A DNA stretch of 8,458 nucleotides, from positions 1 to 8,458 of the forward strand of contig JANWKD010000059.1 in NCBI GenBank assembly GCA_025451595.1, read 5' to 3'. Position numbers and translations under genes: made by a program. Source of the stretch: Candidatus Babeliales bacterium (GTDB lineage Bacteria > Babelota > Babeliae > Babelales > JANWKD01). Numbering within the stretch: the first letter of the stretch is position 1; each line of letters opens with the position of its first letter. The notes beneath the pieces are model-generated. The model saw only the letters and a list, made by a program, of their open reading frames with translations, was not told the DNA's origin and ran no database searches. Below are positions 1-7,384 of this stretch, one piece after another.

Positions 1-1
1 A

Positions 2-487
2 AATTTGAATCTACTACTTTTGATCGGGATGTTAGCTGCTTACTCTGCATCTAGCACTGCACATGCAATGGATGAAGATCCTACCCAAGAAGTTGAATCT
101 ATTGATTTGACTGATAAGCAAAAATCTATTTCTGCGTATTTTATTCAACAAATCAATGAGAGTTTGCGAAACTTTTCTACTGAATTGGATAATCAATTTA
201 AAGATGAGTTAACTTGGTTGCAGACCAATTATTCTGATGATATGCAAAAAGGAGATGAATATATCAACGCTATCATGCAAGAGTTATATTCTTTTTTACA
301 AAAAACAGTTGAACAGATCAAATCAGAATTAGAAGAATCATTGACAGAGAATGATGAACTTATTTTTGTAGCTGAACTTTGTAATAGCATGAACAGTAAT
401 ATCCCAGCAATTGTGAACCAAGTGACAATTGAATTTAAAAATCAACTGAGCAAGCATAACCAATTAGTAAAAATGAGTAAGCAATAA
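2..487 (+). CDS. Small acidic secreted helical protein, function unknown (5' end outside window)
   Basis: The reading frame is open from the first bases of the window, so the true start is probably upstream. A TTG at 5-7 could start a 160-residue product, but it would leave the signal peptide without its usual positively charged N-terminus. The visible part begins with a hydrophobic stretch (LLLLIGMLAAYS) ending in A-H-A, a good signal peptidase I site (numbering from the TTG: cleavage after residue 21). The mature part is about 139 residues, rich in Glu, Asp, Gln, Asn and Ser, and looks almost entirely alpha-helical, with a probable coiled-coil segment around residues 45-115. It has one cysteine (residue 126), no membrane segment after the signal and no catalytic motif that I recognise. 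It should act in the periplasm or outside the cell. The next gene on the same strand also encodes an exported protein, but a strong palindrome lies between them. The family is not recognised. I am confident that it is a gene and not confident about its role. Confidence 0.7.
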   Translation, partial: NLNLLLLIGMLAAYSASSTAHAMDEDPTQEVESIDLTDKQKSISAYFIQQINESLRNFSTELDNQFKDELTWLQTNYSDDMQKGDEYINAIMQELYSFLQKTVEQIKSELEESLTENDELIFVAELCNSMNSNIPAIVNQVTIEFKNQLSKHNQLVKMSKQ

Positions 488-500
488 CATAGAAAAAAAG

Positions 501-530
501 ATAGGAGAAATCGTTAACGATTTCTCCTAT
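501..530. terminator. Perfect 30-bp palindrome, terminator-like hairpin
   Basis: The 30 bases read identically on both strands: the arm ATAGGAGAAATCGTT is followed by its exact complement. As RNA this gives a stem of about 13 bp closed by a TTAA loop. A run of seven A (493-499) lies immediately to the left and no T-run lies to the right. The hairpin plus T-tract therefore has the form of an intrinsic terminator for leftward transcription, although both flanking genes run rightward. It may still end or attenuate the upstream message without a U-tract, protect the 3' end, or bind a dimeric regulator. It ends 15 bp before the start of the next gene. Confidence 0.6.
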
Positions 531-545
531 TGTGGTATGTAATGA

Positions 546-2300
546 ATGCAAAAAATAGTTCTACTTTTTTTTATTTTTCATACCATAATCTTTGCACCGT
601 CTGATCAAATTTTAAAATCTATTTGCAAGCGGATGAGTTCATGGCCGGTGCCATACAAATACGTATCTCCTGTTTACGCGATAATTGCAGATCAAACGTC
701 AGAAATGAAAAACCATCTGCTTTTTGGAGAATCAGAAAATTCTTTCAAGCAATTACTGAAGCTACTATTTCATGTCACCATTGGTAATGAATTTCGTATT
801 ACCGCGCATGAGCCTTATGTACATTTTACTCCTAAAACAATGATTATTCTTATTAAGGCGATGCTGAAATTGGGAGAAAAAAAAGAAGTTGGTAATCTCG
901 ATGTTCGTATCGAAGAAATCCGTTCCACTTTTAAGGGCAATAAAAATCCTTCACGATTGAAAAAGCTATTTCAGTTAATGGACCAATCAATCGCGCAAGA
1001 GGAAAATAAACAACTGCGAAAACATGTTACATTACACGCATTAATATTATTTTTATATTTGAAAGCAACCACTGACCAAGAATTGTTGGAATATGAGCAT
1101 GAGATGACTCAGTTAATGGATTCGGCTATCCCCCATCTATTGCAAGAATCAATTTTTGATCAGGAGCTGGTTGATCAGGTATTCCAACGATTACAATCAT
1201 ATAATGATGCCAATAAATTTACAGGACCAGTTCCATTTTTGAGAACATTGTCTTATAAAAATAATCCGTGCATCGCCGATTGCACGGAGGCTGTTTTGCT
1301 TGATTTAGTACGGTTGGTACATGCTCATCGACCAATTGAACAAAGCAATGAAACTATCGCTGATAAATTTTTTGCCACATATTCTCTGGCAACATGTCAG
1401 CAAGATCTTCGTGCACGCAAAAAATGGTTATCGCTGTGCTGCGATCAAGCGGATATTTCGTATAGAAAAAATAAGTATGAAGTTAACCCCAATATAAAAA
1501 ATATAGTCATTCTATTGCGTAGATTATGCGGATTGCCCGATAGTTCTCCTGAAGCTGTAACCGATTGGTGTGCTAAATTTAAAACGTTATGTTCAGAATT
1601 ATCAAGCAGAACTTATTCTATTGAGTGTCAGCGTCTGTGTGCAAAGTCAGATAGTAAGGCAGATATAAAACTACAATTGAAAAAGATAATTAATAATGAA
1701 GCTTCTCATTTAACGCTCTATGTACATATACGTAATGATCATACCTGGATTTCTCGATGTAGGCACGAGCAATATGATTGTATACCCGTAATGCATACGA
1801 TGGTAACGCAAAAAGATATTGAAAATTCATGGTATTTTGCATGGTTATATTCCAAAGAGATTCTTGAGCAATTGCAACCGCTTTCTGTTTTTAAAAAAAA
1901 TCAGTCCAAAAGTGAAAAAAATCAATCAAATTATATCATAAAATCATTTAAAGAGCTTATATCAAAGGATATGATCAAACAACTATTTTTCACCTTCCCC
2001 ACCGATTCGGATGAACAACTATATCAGTTGAACAACCATTTATTACATACCTATTATTCTACGCATGATGAATGGCTTAAATCGATTGCTACTAAATCTA
2101 TTGATGCCATAGCGGACTCGCATTTTATCTATAAATCCTTACTGACTATTGCAAATTTTGGATTTCATAATGAATTTAAACATTCCATAGTAAAAAAATT
2201 CCCAGAATTAGAATCTGATGAACAAGATGATATTATACAATCATTAGTGTATCATAAAGCGGATAAAGACTCCGATTATGCCAAATTATGGTACAAATGA
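546..2300 (+). CDS. Exported cysteine-containing helical protein, 584 aa, function unknown
   Basis: The N-terminus (Lys3, then a hydrophobic run to about residue 17, FFIFHTIIFA) looks like a signal peptide or a single membrane anchor. A proline directly after the best cleavage position makes processing uncertain. The rest is soluble and mostly helical. Thirteen cysteines occur in total, most of them between residues 242 and 412, as expected for a protein folded in an oxidising compartment. A compact motif C242-x3-C246-x-E248 is followed by a hydrophobic helix, and a second conserved-looking patch lies at 391-401 (LYVHIRNDHTW). A Cys/His hydrolase is conceivable but I cannot show it. The C-terminal 170 residues are helical and charged. 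Another ATG at 542-544 is out of frame and gives only a 20-codon peptide, so 546 is chosen, although no clear Shine-Dalgarno sequence precedes it. The gene ends 15 bp from the stop of the convergent protease gene. I do not recognise a family. Confidence 0.75.
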   Translation: MQKIVLLFFIFHTIIFAPSDQILKSICKRMSSWPVPYKYVSPVYAIIADQTSEMKNHLLFGESENSFKQLLKLLFHVTIGNEFRITAHEPYVHFTPKTMIILIKAMLKLGEKKEVGNLDVRIEEIRSTFKGNKNPSRLKKLFQLMDQSIAQEENKQLRKHVTLHALILFLYLKATTDQELLEYEHEMTQLMDSAIPHLLQESIFDQELVDQVFQRLQSYNDANKFTGPVPFLRTLSYKNNPCIADCTEAVLLDLVRLVHAHRPIEQSNETIADKFFATYSLATCQQDLRARKKWLSLCCDQADISYRKNKYEVNPNIKNIVILLRRLCGLPDSSPEAVTDWCAKFKTLCSELSSRTYSIECQRLCAKSDSKADIKLQLKKIINNEASHLTLYVHIRNDHTWISRCRHEQYDCIPVMHTMVTQKDIENSWYFAWLYSKEILEQLQPLSVFKKNQSKSEKNQSNYIIKSFKELISKDMIKQLFFTFPTDSDEQLYQLNNHLLHTYYSTHDEWLKSIATKSIDAIADSHFIYKSLLTIANFGFHNEFKHSIVKKFPELESDEQDDIIQSLVYHKADKDSDYAKLWYK

Positions 2301-2324
2301 CCTTTAGTCTACTCGTCATTTTAA
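2295..2324. terminator. Weak inverted repeat between convergent genes, possible terminator
   Basis: AAATGAC (2295-2301) and GTCATTT (2315-2321) form a 7-bp stem with a 13-base loop, followed on the + strand by one more T. Each arm contains the TGA stop of one of the two converging genes, both of which end in a Lys codon followed by TGAC. The stem is AT-rich and the T-run is short, so a modest bidirectional terminator is the most that can be claimed. Confidence 0.3.
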
Positions 2325-5300
2325 ATCTTGCTCACGTATGACGCGCATTAACCACCATGCACCCAGGCCAATAAGCAAAATAGCAAATAATGAACCTGCG
2401 AATGCCCCGGGAAATCCATTCACAATCGCAAAACGAATAGTATTTAAAATCATAACTGTTCCTACTATTATTGGTATAAGAGAACGATCTTTGCGTATTA
2501 ACCATATATACAGTACCAAGGTTAGTAATCCGGTCACTGATCCAATAATGAACCAAAATGGTACTGAAAGGGCATCTGCCATTTGCCAACCAATAACAGC
2601 CACGCTACCGACAAGGCTGAATAATGCCGTTTCTAGTTTTTTTCTGTGCCAGCCTGAACTGAGTAAATCAAATACTAAAAATACCAATACGGTTTGCGCT
2701 GTCGCTTCGATGAACCTGGTAAAAGATATTAACCCAATACTCATGAATGGGATAAAAGCACCTGCTGAAATATAATCAACCCATTCAGGTTTTAAAAAAG
2801 GAGTAATAGACGTTATGAATGCGATAAAGCCCGAACCGATTAATCCAACACCAATACCGGTAATTAATCGCATGCTCAGTGAAATAGAAGTGGTAGGTTT
2901 TATTTTAAATCTCCACGCATATATAAGTCCGGAAAAAGCTCCCCATATGAGCGCTTTAAAAATAACTTGTGCTGCCATTTCGCAAACGAGTGAGATTAGT
3001 TGGTTTGCGTACGGCTGATTTGTCTGAAATGAAGATTGGAATGTTGGCCATAAATTAATAAATTGAATACAAGACTTGAGAAAAAGGATTATAGAAATAA
3101 TAAAAAAAATCGGATACGAATAGATCATTTGATGACGGCGTTTTATGAACACCAAGCACATAATCGCTCCTATAGCCATAATAATGAGTGAACAGACCAT
3201 CATAAGAATAGCTTTGATCATCTGTTCTTGCTTGAACGCTCGCAACCAATCTTCAGGAATAAAAATGTATCGATTTGCATCAGTAACGGTATCTCCTGAA
3301 ATAGTAATTTGGACTCGTTGCTCACCGTTTTTAATAACATTTTCTTTCATTTTAAAAATAAATAACCAGTCAATACGGGCCGGTCTTTTTGATGACTGTG
3401 CGGAAATTTCTTCAACATGATCTTGCGTCATACCAAATCGATCATTAAGTCCTTGGTAAGCAATAGTTCGCGCTTGCTCTTTGCTTAATTGTGCGCCGGG
3501 ATTGCCTTCGGGCAAAATATGGGTGGAACGCCATAAAATCCCACTCCCCGCTATATTTATTTGATATTCTTCTGCTCGTTGCGCAATATCGCCATTAAAT
3601 TGTGCAAAGCGTATTTTCCAAACGGGTGGCGTTAAATAAGTACCAACCATTTTTTGAAATAGCTCTTTCCCGCTTGTACGCCAGACAAAAATATGTTGTT
3701 CGCTGGGATATGCTTCGGGATTACTTAACAGGTCCCAACATTGTGTAGAAGAATAACTCGTATGCACAATATTGCATGCTTGGCTCATTGCCTCTTTTCG
3801 TGATAATTTGAGATGCAAAGAATAATCATCATAACGAGTAAATAATGACCAAGAAATGAAGCCTATAATTCCCAAAGCCACTATTGTGTAAACCGTTCGA
3901 CGATTAATTGTTTCTTCTGGATACTGTTGGCTTGTCTCAAATGGCACGGTACGTTCAACTGGATGCCATGCATTATTATAAGTATCCAAAGACACGTTTG
4001 CCCAATATCCTTTTGTCAGACGAGCCTTAAGAATTAAAAGTAATGGAAATAGAGTAAAGAATATAATCAGTAACTTATCTTGCCAAATGTCGGTTGCATG
4101 AGATACAAAAATAGGTAACGAAAACCATACAATATCATATATAATATGCGAAATTATTGAAGTCATTAAACCGAACATTATATAAAACGTGCCAAAAACA
4201 AATGAAGGAATTATAAGCTCTATTAATCTTGCGTAGGAAGGTTGAGCGGGATAATTTGCATGAGCTGCGCCAAAAATAATTGCTTGAATAATGAATGCCA
4301 TTATGAACCATAACCTTTTTTTGCCAAAACGATTGCCAAGTAAGATGGCTGATGCAAGAGGAATTGCACGAAATAAGCATTCCTCTATAAAACCGGCATT
4401 AACCGATTGTGCGATGGGTGAAAGCCAAGGAATGTACGTAGCTAACGTATTAGGGGAATATAATGATTCAGAAGGGGACCACCAACCCCAATAGGTTGAT
4501 GCGATACTATATAGTCCGATTGCAAAAGCAAAATCAAATCCCAAAATAAGATAGCTTCCTATTGCCCTGCCAAGCATTTGCCATGAAGCTGCAACATCGG
4601 TAGTCCATAATTTCCAAAATTGTAAATGATCTGGAAAAGCCTTTCTTGTCAAAGTTTCTGCAGCAGCAATGATAACAGAATATCCCAATAAGGTGAGAAT
4701 AAATTGTATAAATATCCTTAAGCCAAATGAACCTAAAAAACTTTGCAAAGAAAGCGCAGTATCATAATTGAGCCATGCAAGTGGTAACGTATTGATAGTA
4801 TGAGCAGTTATTAATAAAGCCAGTATGAATGCTGCAAGCGTAGCTTTTTTCCAGATAATCCATTCAGCTCCTGCCAAAAGATATAAGCCAATCAAGCAAC
4901 CTCCTAATATATACAGCAAAATCATTAATGCGTTTGCGATGAGAGCAATAGTATTATTGGCAGAACGCATTTCTTGATATTTTCGTTGGAAAGCTTCCGG
5001 AACTTGTAATGATAACATAAGCTTCGAAAAAAGGTTTCCGCTGACTTCTAGCGTTAATCGATACGGTGCAGCACCAATTTTTTTGTGCGCATGTTCATAG
5101 ACAAAGGTATAGTCAATGCGGCCGTTGGGTTTTATATCTTGTGACTTTTCCACGAGCGTATAATCTTGAAAGTTAATGCGCCAATTGCTTGTTGCATGAT
5201 CAACAGCCAGCTTTGAAGCATCATCGATCGACAATGAAGGCGCAGCGTAGTTTTCTGGTATCTGTTGATTAAAGCCATAAGGGGTGCCTTGGGGCGTAAA

Positions 5301-5666
5301 ATAAACCCAAGTTTCCATAGGATCAAATTCTTTAAATAATCGTACTTGCCAGGTGTATGGTGAAAAATAACCTTCTTTTAAGACCGCTGCAAATGCTTGA
5401 GGGCCACCGTGTTCTAATTCAATATAGTTTTGAGCATCACTATCTACAGTAAATGATGCGGCTTGTCGATATTGTTGAGGACCCCATTGATAGGTGTCTG
5501 CCAACTGTTGTGCGTGTGCAAGCGCTTGTTGGCGGTCCATGGTTATATCCAAATTGACAATAGGAAAAGCCTTACCAAAAAAATGATAAGCAAAAAAAAT
5601 ACAGCATAATGAAGTTATTGTTAAAATAACCCAAAAAAATGGATTATACGTTATCTTTTTTTGCAT
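2316..5666 (-). CDS. Tandem-duplicated CPBP (CAAX/Abi-type) intramembrane metalloprotease, second half degenerate
   Basis: The product is a membrane protein of about 1116 residues, numbered here from the ATG at 5666. A further ATG at 5687 would add seven residues, but AGAGGA lies 8 nt upstream of 5666, so the shorter form is preferred. Unit one has a transmembrane segment (about 10-30), an extracytoplasmic domain of about 200 residues with a PepSY-like look, then roughly eight or nine membrane helices. These helices carry all three CPBP (PF02517) motifs: E428-E429-x3-R433, F465-x3-H469 and H507-x3-D511. These are the metal-binding and catalytic residues of Rce1-like glutamyl or metallo proteases. 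After a hydrophilic linker (about 548-590), unit two repeats the plan: a membrane helix, a similar extracytoplasmic domain (about 610-815) and about ten helices. There the first motif reads FIEATAQT (985-992), lacking the second Glu and the Arg, and the histidine motifs are absent. Ordinary CPBP proteins are 200-350 residues long, so this one is very large. The gene lies 29 bp downstream of a small secreted-protein gene and probably shares its mRNA. Protease activity is inferred from motifs, and the substrate is unknown. Confidence 0.88.
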   Translation of the reverse strand: MQKKITYNPFFWVILTITSLCCIFFAYHFFGKAFPIVNLDITMDRQQALAHAQQLADTYQWGPQQYRQAASFTVDSDAQNYIELEHGGPQAFAAVLKEGYFSPYTWQVRLFKEFDPMETWVYFTPQGTPYGFNQQIPENYAAPSLSIDDASKLAVDHATSNWRINFQDYTLVEKSQDIKPNGRIDYTFVYEHAHKKIGAAPYRLTLEVSGNLFSKLMLSLQVPEAFQRKYQEMRSANNTIALIANALMILLYILGGCLIGLYLLAGAEWIIWKKATLAAFILALLITAHTINTLPLAWLNYDTALSLQSFLGSFGLRIFIQFILTLLGYSVIIAAAETLTRKAFPDHLQFWKLWTTDVAASWQMLGRAIGSYLILGFDFAFAIGLYSIASTYWGWWSPSESLYSPNTLATYIPWLSPIAQSVNAGFIEECLFRAIPLASAILLGNRFGKKRLWFIMAFIIQAIIFGAAHANYPAQPSYARLIELIIPSFVFGTFYIMFGLMTSIISHIIYDIVWFSLPIFVSHATDIWQDKLLIIFFTLFPLLLILKARLTKGYWANVSLDTYNNAWHPVERTVPFETSQQYPEETINRRTVYTIVALGIIGFISWSLFTRYDDYSLHLKLSRKEAMSQACNIVHTSYSSTQCWDLLSNPEAYPSEQHIFVWRTSGKELFQKMVGTYLTPPVWKIRFAQFNGDIAQRAEEYQINIAGSGILWRSTHILPEGNPGAQLSKEQARTIAYQGLNDRFGMTQDHVEEISAQSSKRPARIDWLFIFKMKENVIKNGEQRVQITISGDTVTDANRYIFIPEDWLRAFKQEQMIKAILMMVCSLIIMAIGAIMCLVFIKRRHQMIYSYPIFFIISIILFLKSCIQFINLWPTFQSSFQTNQPYANQLISLVCEMAAQVIFKALIWGAFSGLIYAWRFKIKPTTSISLSMRLITGIGVGLIGSGFIAFITSITPFLKPEWVDYISAGAFIPFMSIGLISFTRFIEATAQTVLVFLVFDLLSSGWHRKKLETALFSLVGSVAVIGWQMADALSVPFWFIIGSVTGLLTLVLYIWLIRKDRSLIPIIVGTVMILNTIRFAIVNGFPGAFAGSLFAILLIGLGAWWLMRVIREQDLK

Positions 5667-5674
5667 AAAGCTTT

Positions 5675-5680
5675 TCCTCT
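5675..5680 (-). promoter_or_regulatory. Ribosome binding site deciding the protease start
   Basis: On the minus strand AGAGGA lies 8 nt before the ATG at 5666. It lies inside the coding sequence if translation begins at the upstream ATG (5687). The 5687 start has no comparable site, so 5666 is the better start. Confidence 0.6.
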
Positions 5681-5695
5681 GTATCATAAATAAAC

Positions 5696-5974
5696 TTAGT
5701 TCTCTATAAAATTATTAAATTTTTGTTCAGTTGCCAATGCTTTTTTGTACGCTGAACAATTTTTTTCAGATAGAGCTATTTGATAAAAACGTTTGAATCC
5801 TTTGCGAACTCCCCTGATATCTTTTGGTGTTATGCAATTTCTTTTTTCCAATAAGTGATCTATTCGACTTGATAATTCGTGTACTCGTTTTATAAGATAT
5901 CTATCCTGTCTTTGACCTGAAGCCGTTACCCAAATAGGAACGAGAATAACCAATAGAAAAATATTTTTGTTCAT
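5696..5974 (-). CDS. Small basic secreted protein, 92 aa, function unknown
   Basis: The ATG at 5974 has a strong AAGGAG six nucleotides upstream, so it is preferred over an in-frame TTG at 6046, which would fall in the -35 box of a likely promoter. Residues 1-20 form a classical signal peptide: MNKN, a hydrophobic core LLVILVPIWV, and a small-residue end TASG before Gln21. The mature chain of about 72 residues is basic and helical, probably two or three helices. It has two cysteines (47 and 73) that could form a disulfide. No lipobox or catalytic motif is seen. The stop codon is only 29 bp before the start of the large CPBP protease, on the same strand and behind the same promoter. Co-expression is therefore likely, and the protein could be a partner, regulator or substrate of the protease's extracytoplasmic domains. 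This functional link is inference, and I do not recognise a family. Confidence 0.7.
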   Translation of the reverse strand: MNKNIFLLVILVPIWVTASGQRQDRYLIKRVHELSSRIDHLLEKRNCITPKDIRGVRKGFKRFYQIALSEKNCSAYKKALATEQKFNNFIEN

Positions 5975-5980
5975 GTGAAA

Positions 5981-5986
5981 CTCCTT
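5981..5986 (-). promoter_or_regulatory. Strong Shine-Dalgarno for the small secreted protein
   Basis: AAGGAG on the minus strand is separated by 6 nt from the ATG at 5974. It is the best ribosome binding site in the window and fixes the start of the 92-residue protein. Confidence 0.75.
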
Positions 5987-6018
5987 ACTTTTAAAAATTG
6001 ATTGAAATAGTAAGTTGC

Positions 6019-6046
6019 ATTCTAAAATTTTTTTCAGTTCTGTCAA
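6019..6046 (-). promoter_or_regulatory. Sigma70-type promoter for the small secreted protein/protease pair
   Basis: On the minus strand a perfect TTGACA (6041-6046) is followed after 16 bp by TAGAAT (6019-6024), one mismatch from TATAAT. Transcription would begin near 6011-6013, leaving a leader of about 38 nt with the strong ribosome binding site at its end. The promoter begins just after the radA stop codon, so the secreted protein and protease form a transcription unit separate from tdk-radA. Confidence 0.65.
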
Positions 6047-6052
6047 ATTTGT

Positions 6053-7384
6053 TTAAAAAAGTTTTAATAATTCATACACATTTTTATAGTGCAAAAGAGA
6101 ACATTGAACCTTCTCTACTTTTTGTTTGTGTGCCACAACAAGCTGCTCTAATCCAAATTTTTGTGCTTCGTTTATATGAATCGAAATTTGATTAATTGGC
6201 TTAATGTGTCCAGTCAGTCCAATTTCACCCAAGATTAATGATTTTTCGGGCATCGGTTTTTGGAAATAACTAGAGAGTAATGCGCAGGCTATTCCTAAAT
6301 CGATAGAACTTTCTTTAAGTTTAAAACCGCCGCTCACTTTAAAGAAAATATCATGTTCGCTCAATCTAATTTGTAAATATTTCTCTAAAATAGCTGCTAT
6401 GATAATTACTTGCTTTTGATCGACACCTGAAATGACTCGTTGTGCAATACCAAACTTAGAAGGAACGACTAAGGCTTGCAATTCAAGCAATAGTGGTCGA
6501 GATCCTTCTATGTAACTTATTAACGCTGATCCCGGGCTGTATGATACTTCATTGAGTAGTTGCTGGTTGATATTTGAAACTTCTTGCAAGCCATGCTCAT
6601 GCATTTCAAAAAAACCTAGTTCGTGGATAGCTCCAAAACGGTTTTTTACCGAGCGTAATATGCGGGTTTGCCAACGATCCTCGCCTTGCAAATAGAAGAC
6701 ACCATCAACCATATGTTCAAGCATTTTTGGGCCAGCTATCGTTCCTTCTTTAGTAATATGACCAGTCAAGATTACGGCAATATTATTTTCTTTTGCAAGA
6801 CGCATACAATGAAAAGCTGATTCACGTAATTGCCCTGCGCTGCCAGGAATGACCGTTGAACTATCTGAATAGCAATTTTGGATTGAATCGATAATAATAA
6901 GATCAGGCTTTTCTTGTTTAGTAATCGCAATAATATTTTCAAGATTGGTTTGCTCACAAAAAAGGAGGCGGCTATCAAGGCACCCTACTCGTTGCGCACG
7001 TTGTTTGATTTGTTCAAGCGATTCTTCCGAAGAAAAATAGAACAACCGATTGTTCTGAGCCAGCTGTTGCGCAATTTGTAGTAATAATGTTGACTTGCCA
7101 ATTCCTGGGTCGCCGGTCAGAATTAAAAAGGAACCTGGCATAATACCGCCGCCCATAACTCGATCCCATTCGTTGATACCCGATAGCATTCGGCGTTGCT
7201 CACCCGTCGTTATTGCGCAAAGAGGAACTAAATCAAAGGAGAGGTCTGCGGTTGGCTTTGCGGTTTCATTGGTCTTTAATTCAACAATGCTTTCCCATTC
7301 TTTGCAGGATGGGCAACAACCCATCCATTTCAAAGGTCTGTAGTCACAATTCGTGCAATGAAAAATATTTTTGGTTTTTGCCAT
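6053..7384 (-). CDS. radA: DNA repair protein RadA
   Basis: RadA is a RecA-like ATPase of the cytoplasm that promotes branch migration and processing of recombination intermediates. The 443-residue length is normal for the family (about 450). Every domain is visible in order: an N-terminal zinc finger C10-x2-C13 and C24-x2-C27; a RecA-type ATPase core with Walker A GDPGIGKST (91-99) and Walker B DLIIIDSIQ (161-169); the RadA signature KNRFG (247-251); and a C-terminal Lon-like domain (about 285-443) with GGFKLKESSIDLGIA and GEIGLTGHIKP. The Lon-like catalytic Ser/Lys pair is not expected in RadA, and the region probably acts in oligomer formation. The ATG shares one base with the stop of tdk (TAATG) and no strong Shine-Dalgarno sequence precedes it, so translation is probably coupled to tdk. 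No intrinsic terminator is seen after the stop. Confidence 0.97.
   Translation of the reverse strand: MAKTKNIFHCTNCDYRPLKWMGCCPSCKEWESIVELKTNETAKPTADLSFDLVPLCAITTGEQRRMLSGINEWDRVMGGGIMPGSFLILTGDPGIGKSTLLLQIAQQLAQNNRLFYFSSEESLEQIKQRAQRVGCLDSRLLFCEQTNLENIIAITKQEKPDLIIIDSIQNCYSDSSTVIPGSAGQLRESAFHCMRLAKENNIAVILTGHITKEGTIAGPKMLEHMVDGVFYLQGEDRWQTRILRSVKNRFGAIHELGFFEMHEHGLQEVSNINQQLLNEVSYSPGSALISYIEGSRPLLLELQALVVPSKFGIAQRVISGVDQKQVIIIAAILEKYLQIRLSEHDIFFKVSGGFKLKESSIDLGIACALLSSYFQKPMPEKSLILGEIGLTGHIKPINQISIHINEAQKFGLEQLVVAHKQKVEKVQCSLLHYKNVYELLKLF

Noticed and set aside
542..604. Overlapping ATG at 542 opening a 20-codon peptide out of frame with the 584-residue gene
   Set aside because: There is no ribosome binding site and the composition is not plausible. 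It is most likely a chance ATGAATG doublet.
1156..1179. Direct repeat TTGATCAGG, two copies 15 bp apart
   Set aside because: It is in frame within the coding sequence and encodes similar short Asp-Gln segments. There are only two copies, so it is probably chance.
1266..1287. Inverted repeat CCGTGCA / TGCACGG with an 8-base loop inside the large exported protein gene
   Set aside because: It falls in the codons for the C-x3-C motif and is explained by coding for two nearby cysteines. No regulatory context is seen.
2338..2775. A 145-codon open frame on the + strand opposite the protease gene
   Set aside because: It lies wholly inside the well-supported minus-strand CPBP gene, has no ribosome binding site and its translation has no recognisable features. 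It is a shadow frame.
5667..5687. Upstream ATG (5687) for the protease
   Set aside because: It has no clear ribosome binding site, while AGAGGA is well placed for the ATG at 5666. It remains a possible alternative start adding seven residues.
5975..6046. In-frame TTG extension that would lengthen the small secreted protein to 116 residues
   Set aside because: The extension would start inside the TTGACA box of a strong promoter and would bury the signal peptide. The ATG at 5974 has an excellent Shine-Dalgarno sequence.
6053..7384. Reading the Lon-like domain of RadA as a separate protease or fusion
   Set aside because: The Lon-C-like region is a normal part of RadA, and the length and domain order are typical.
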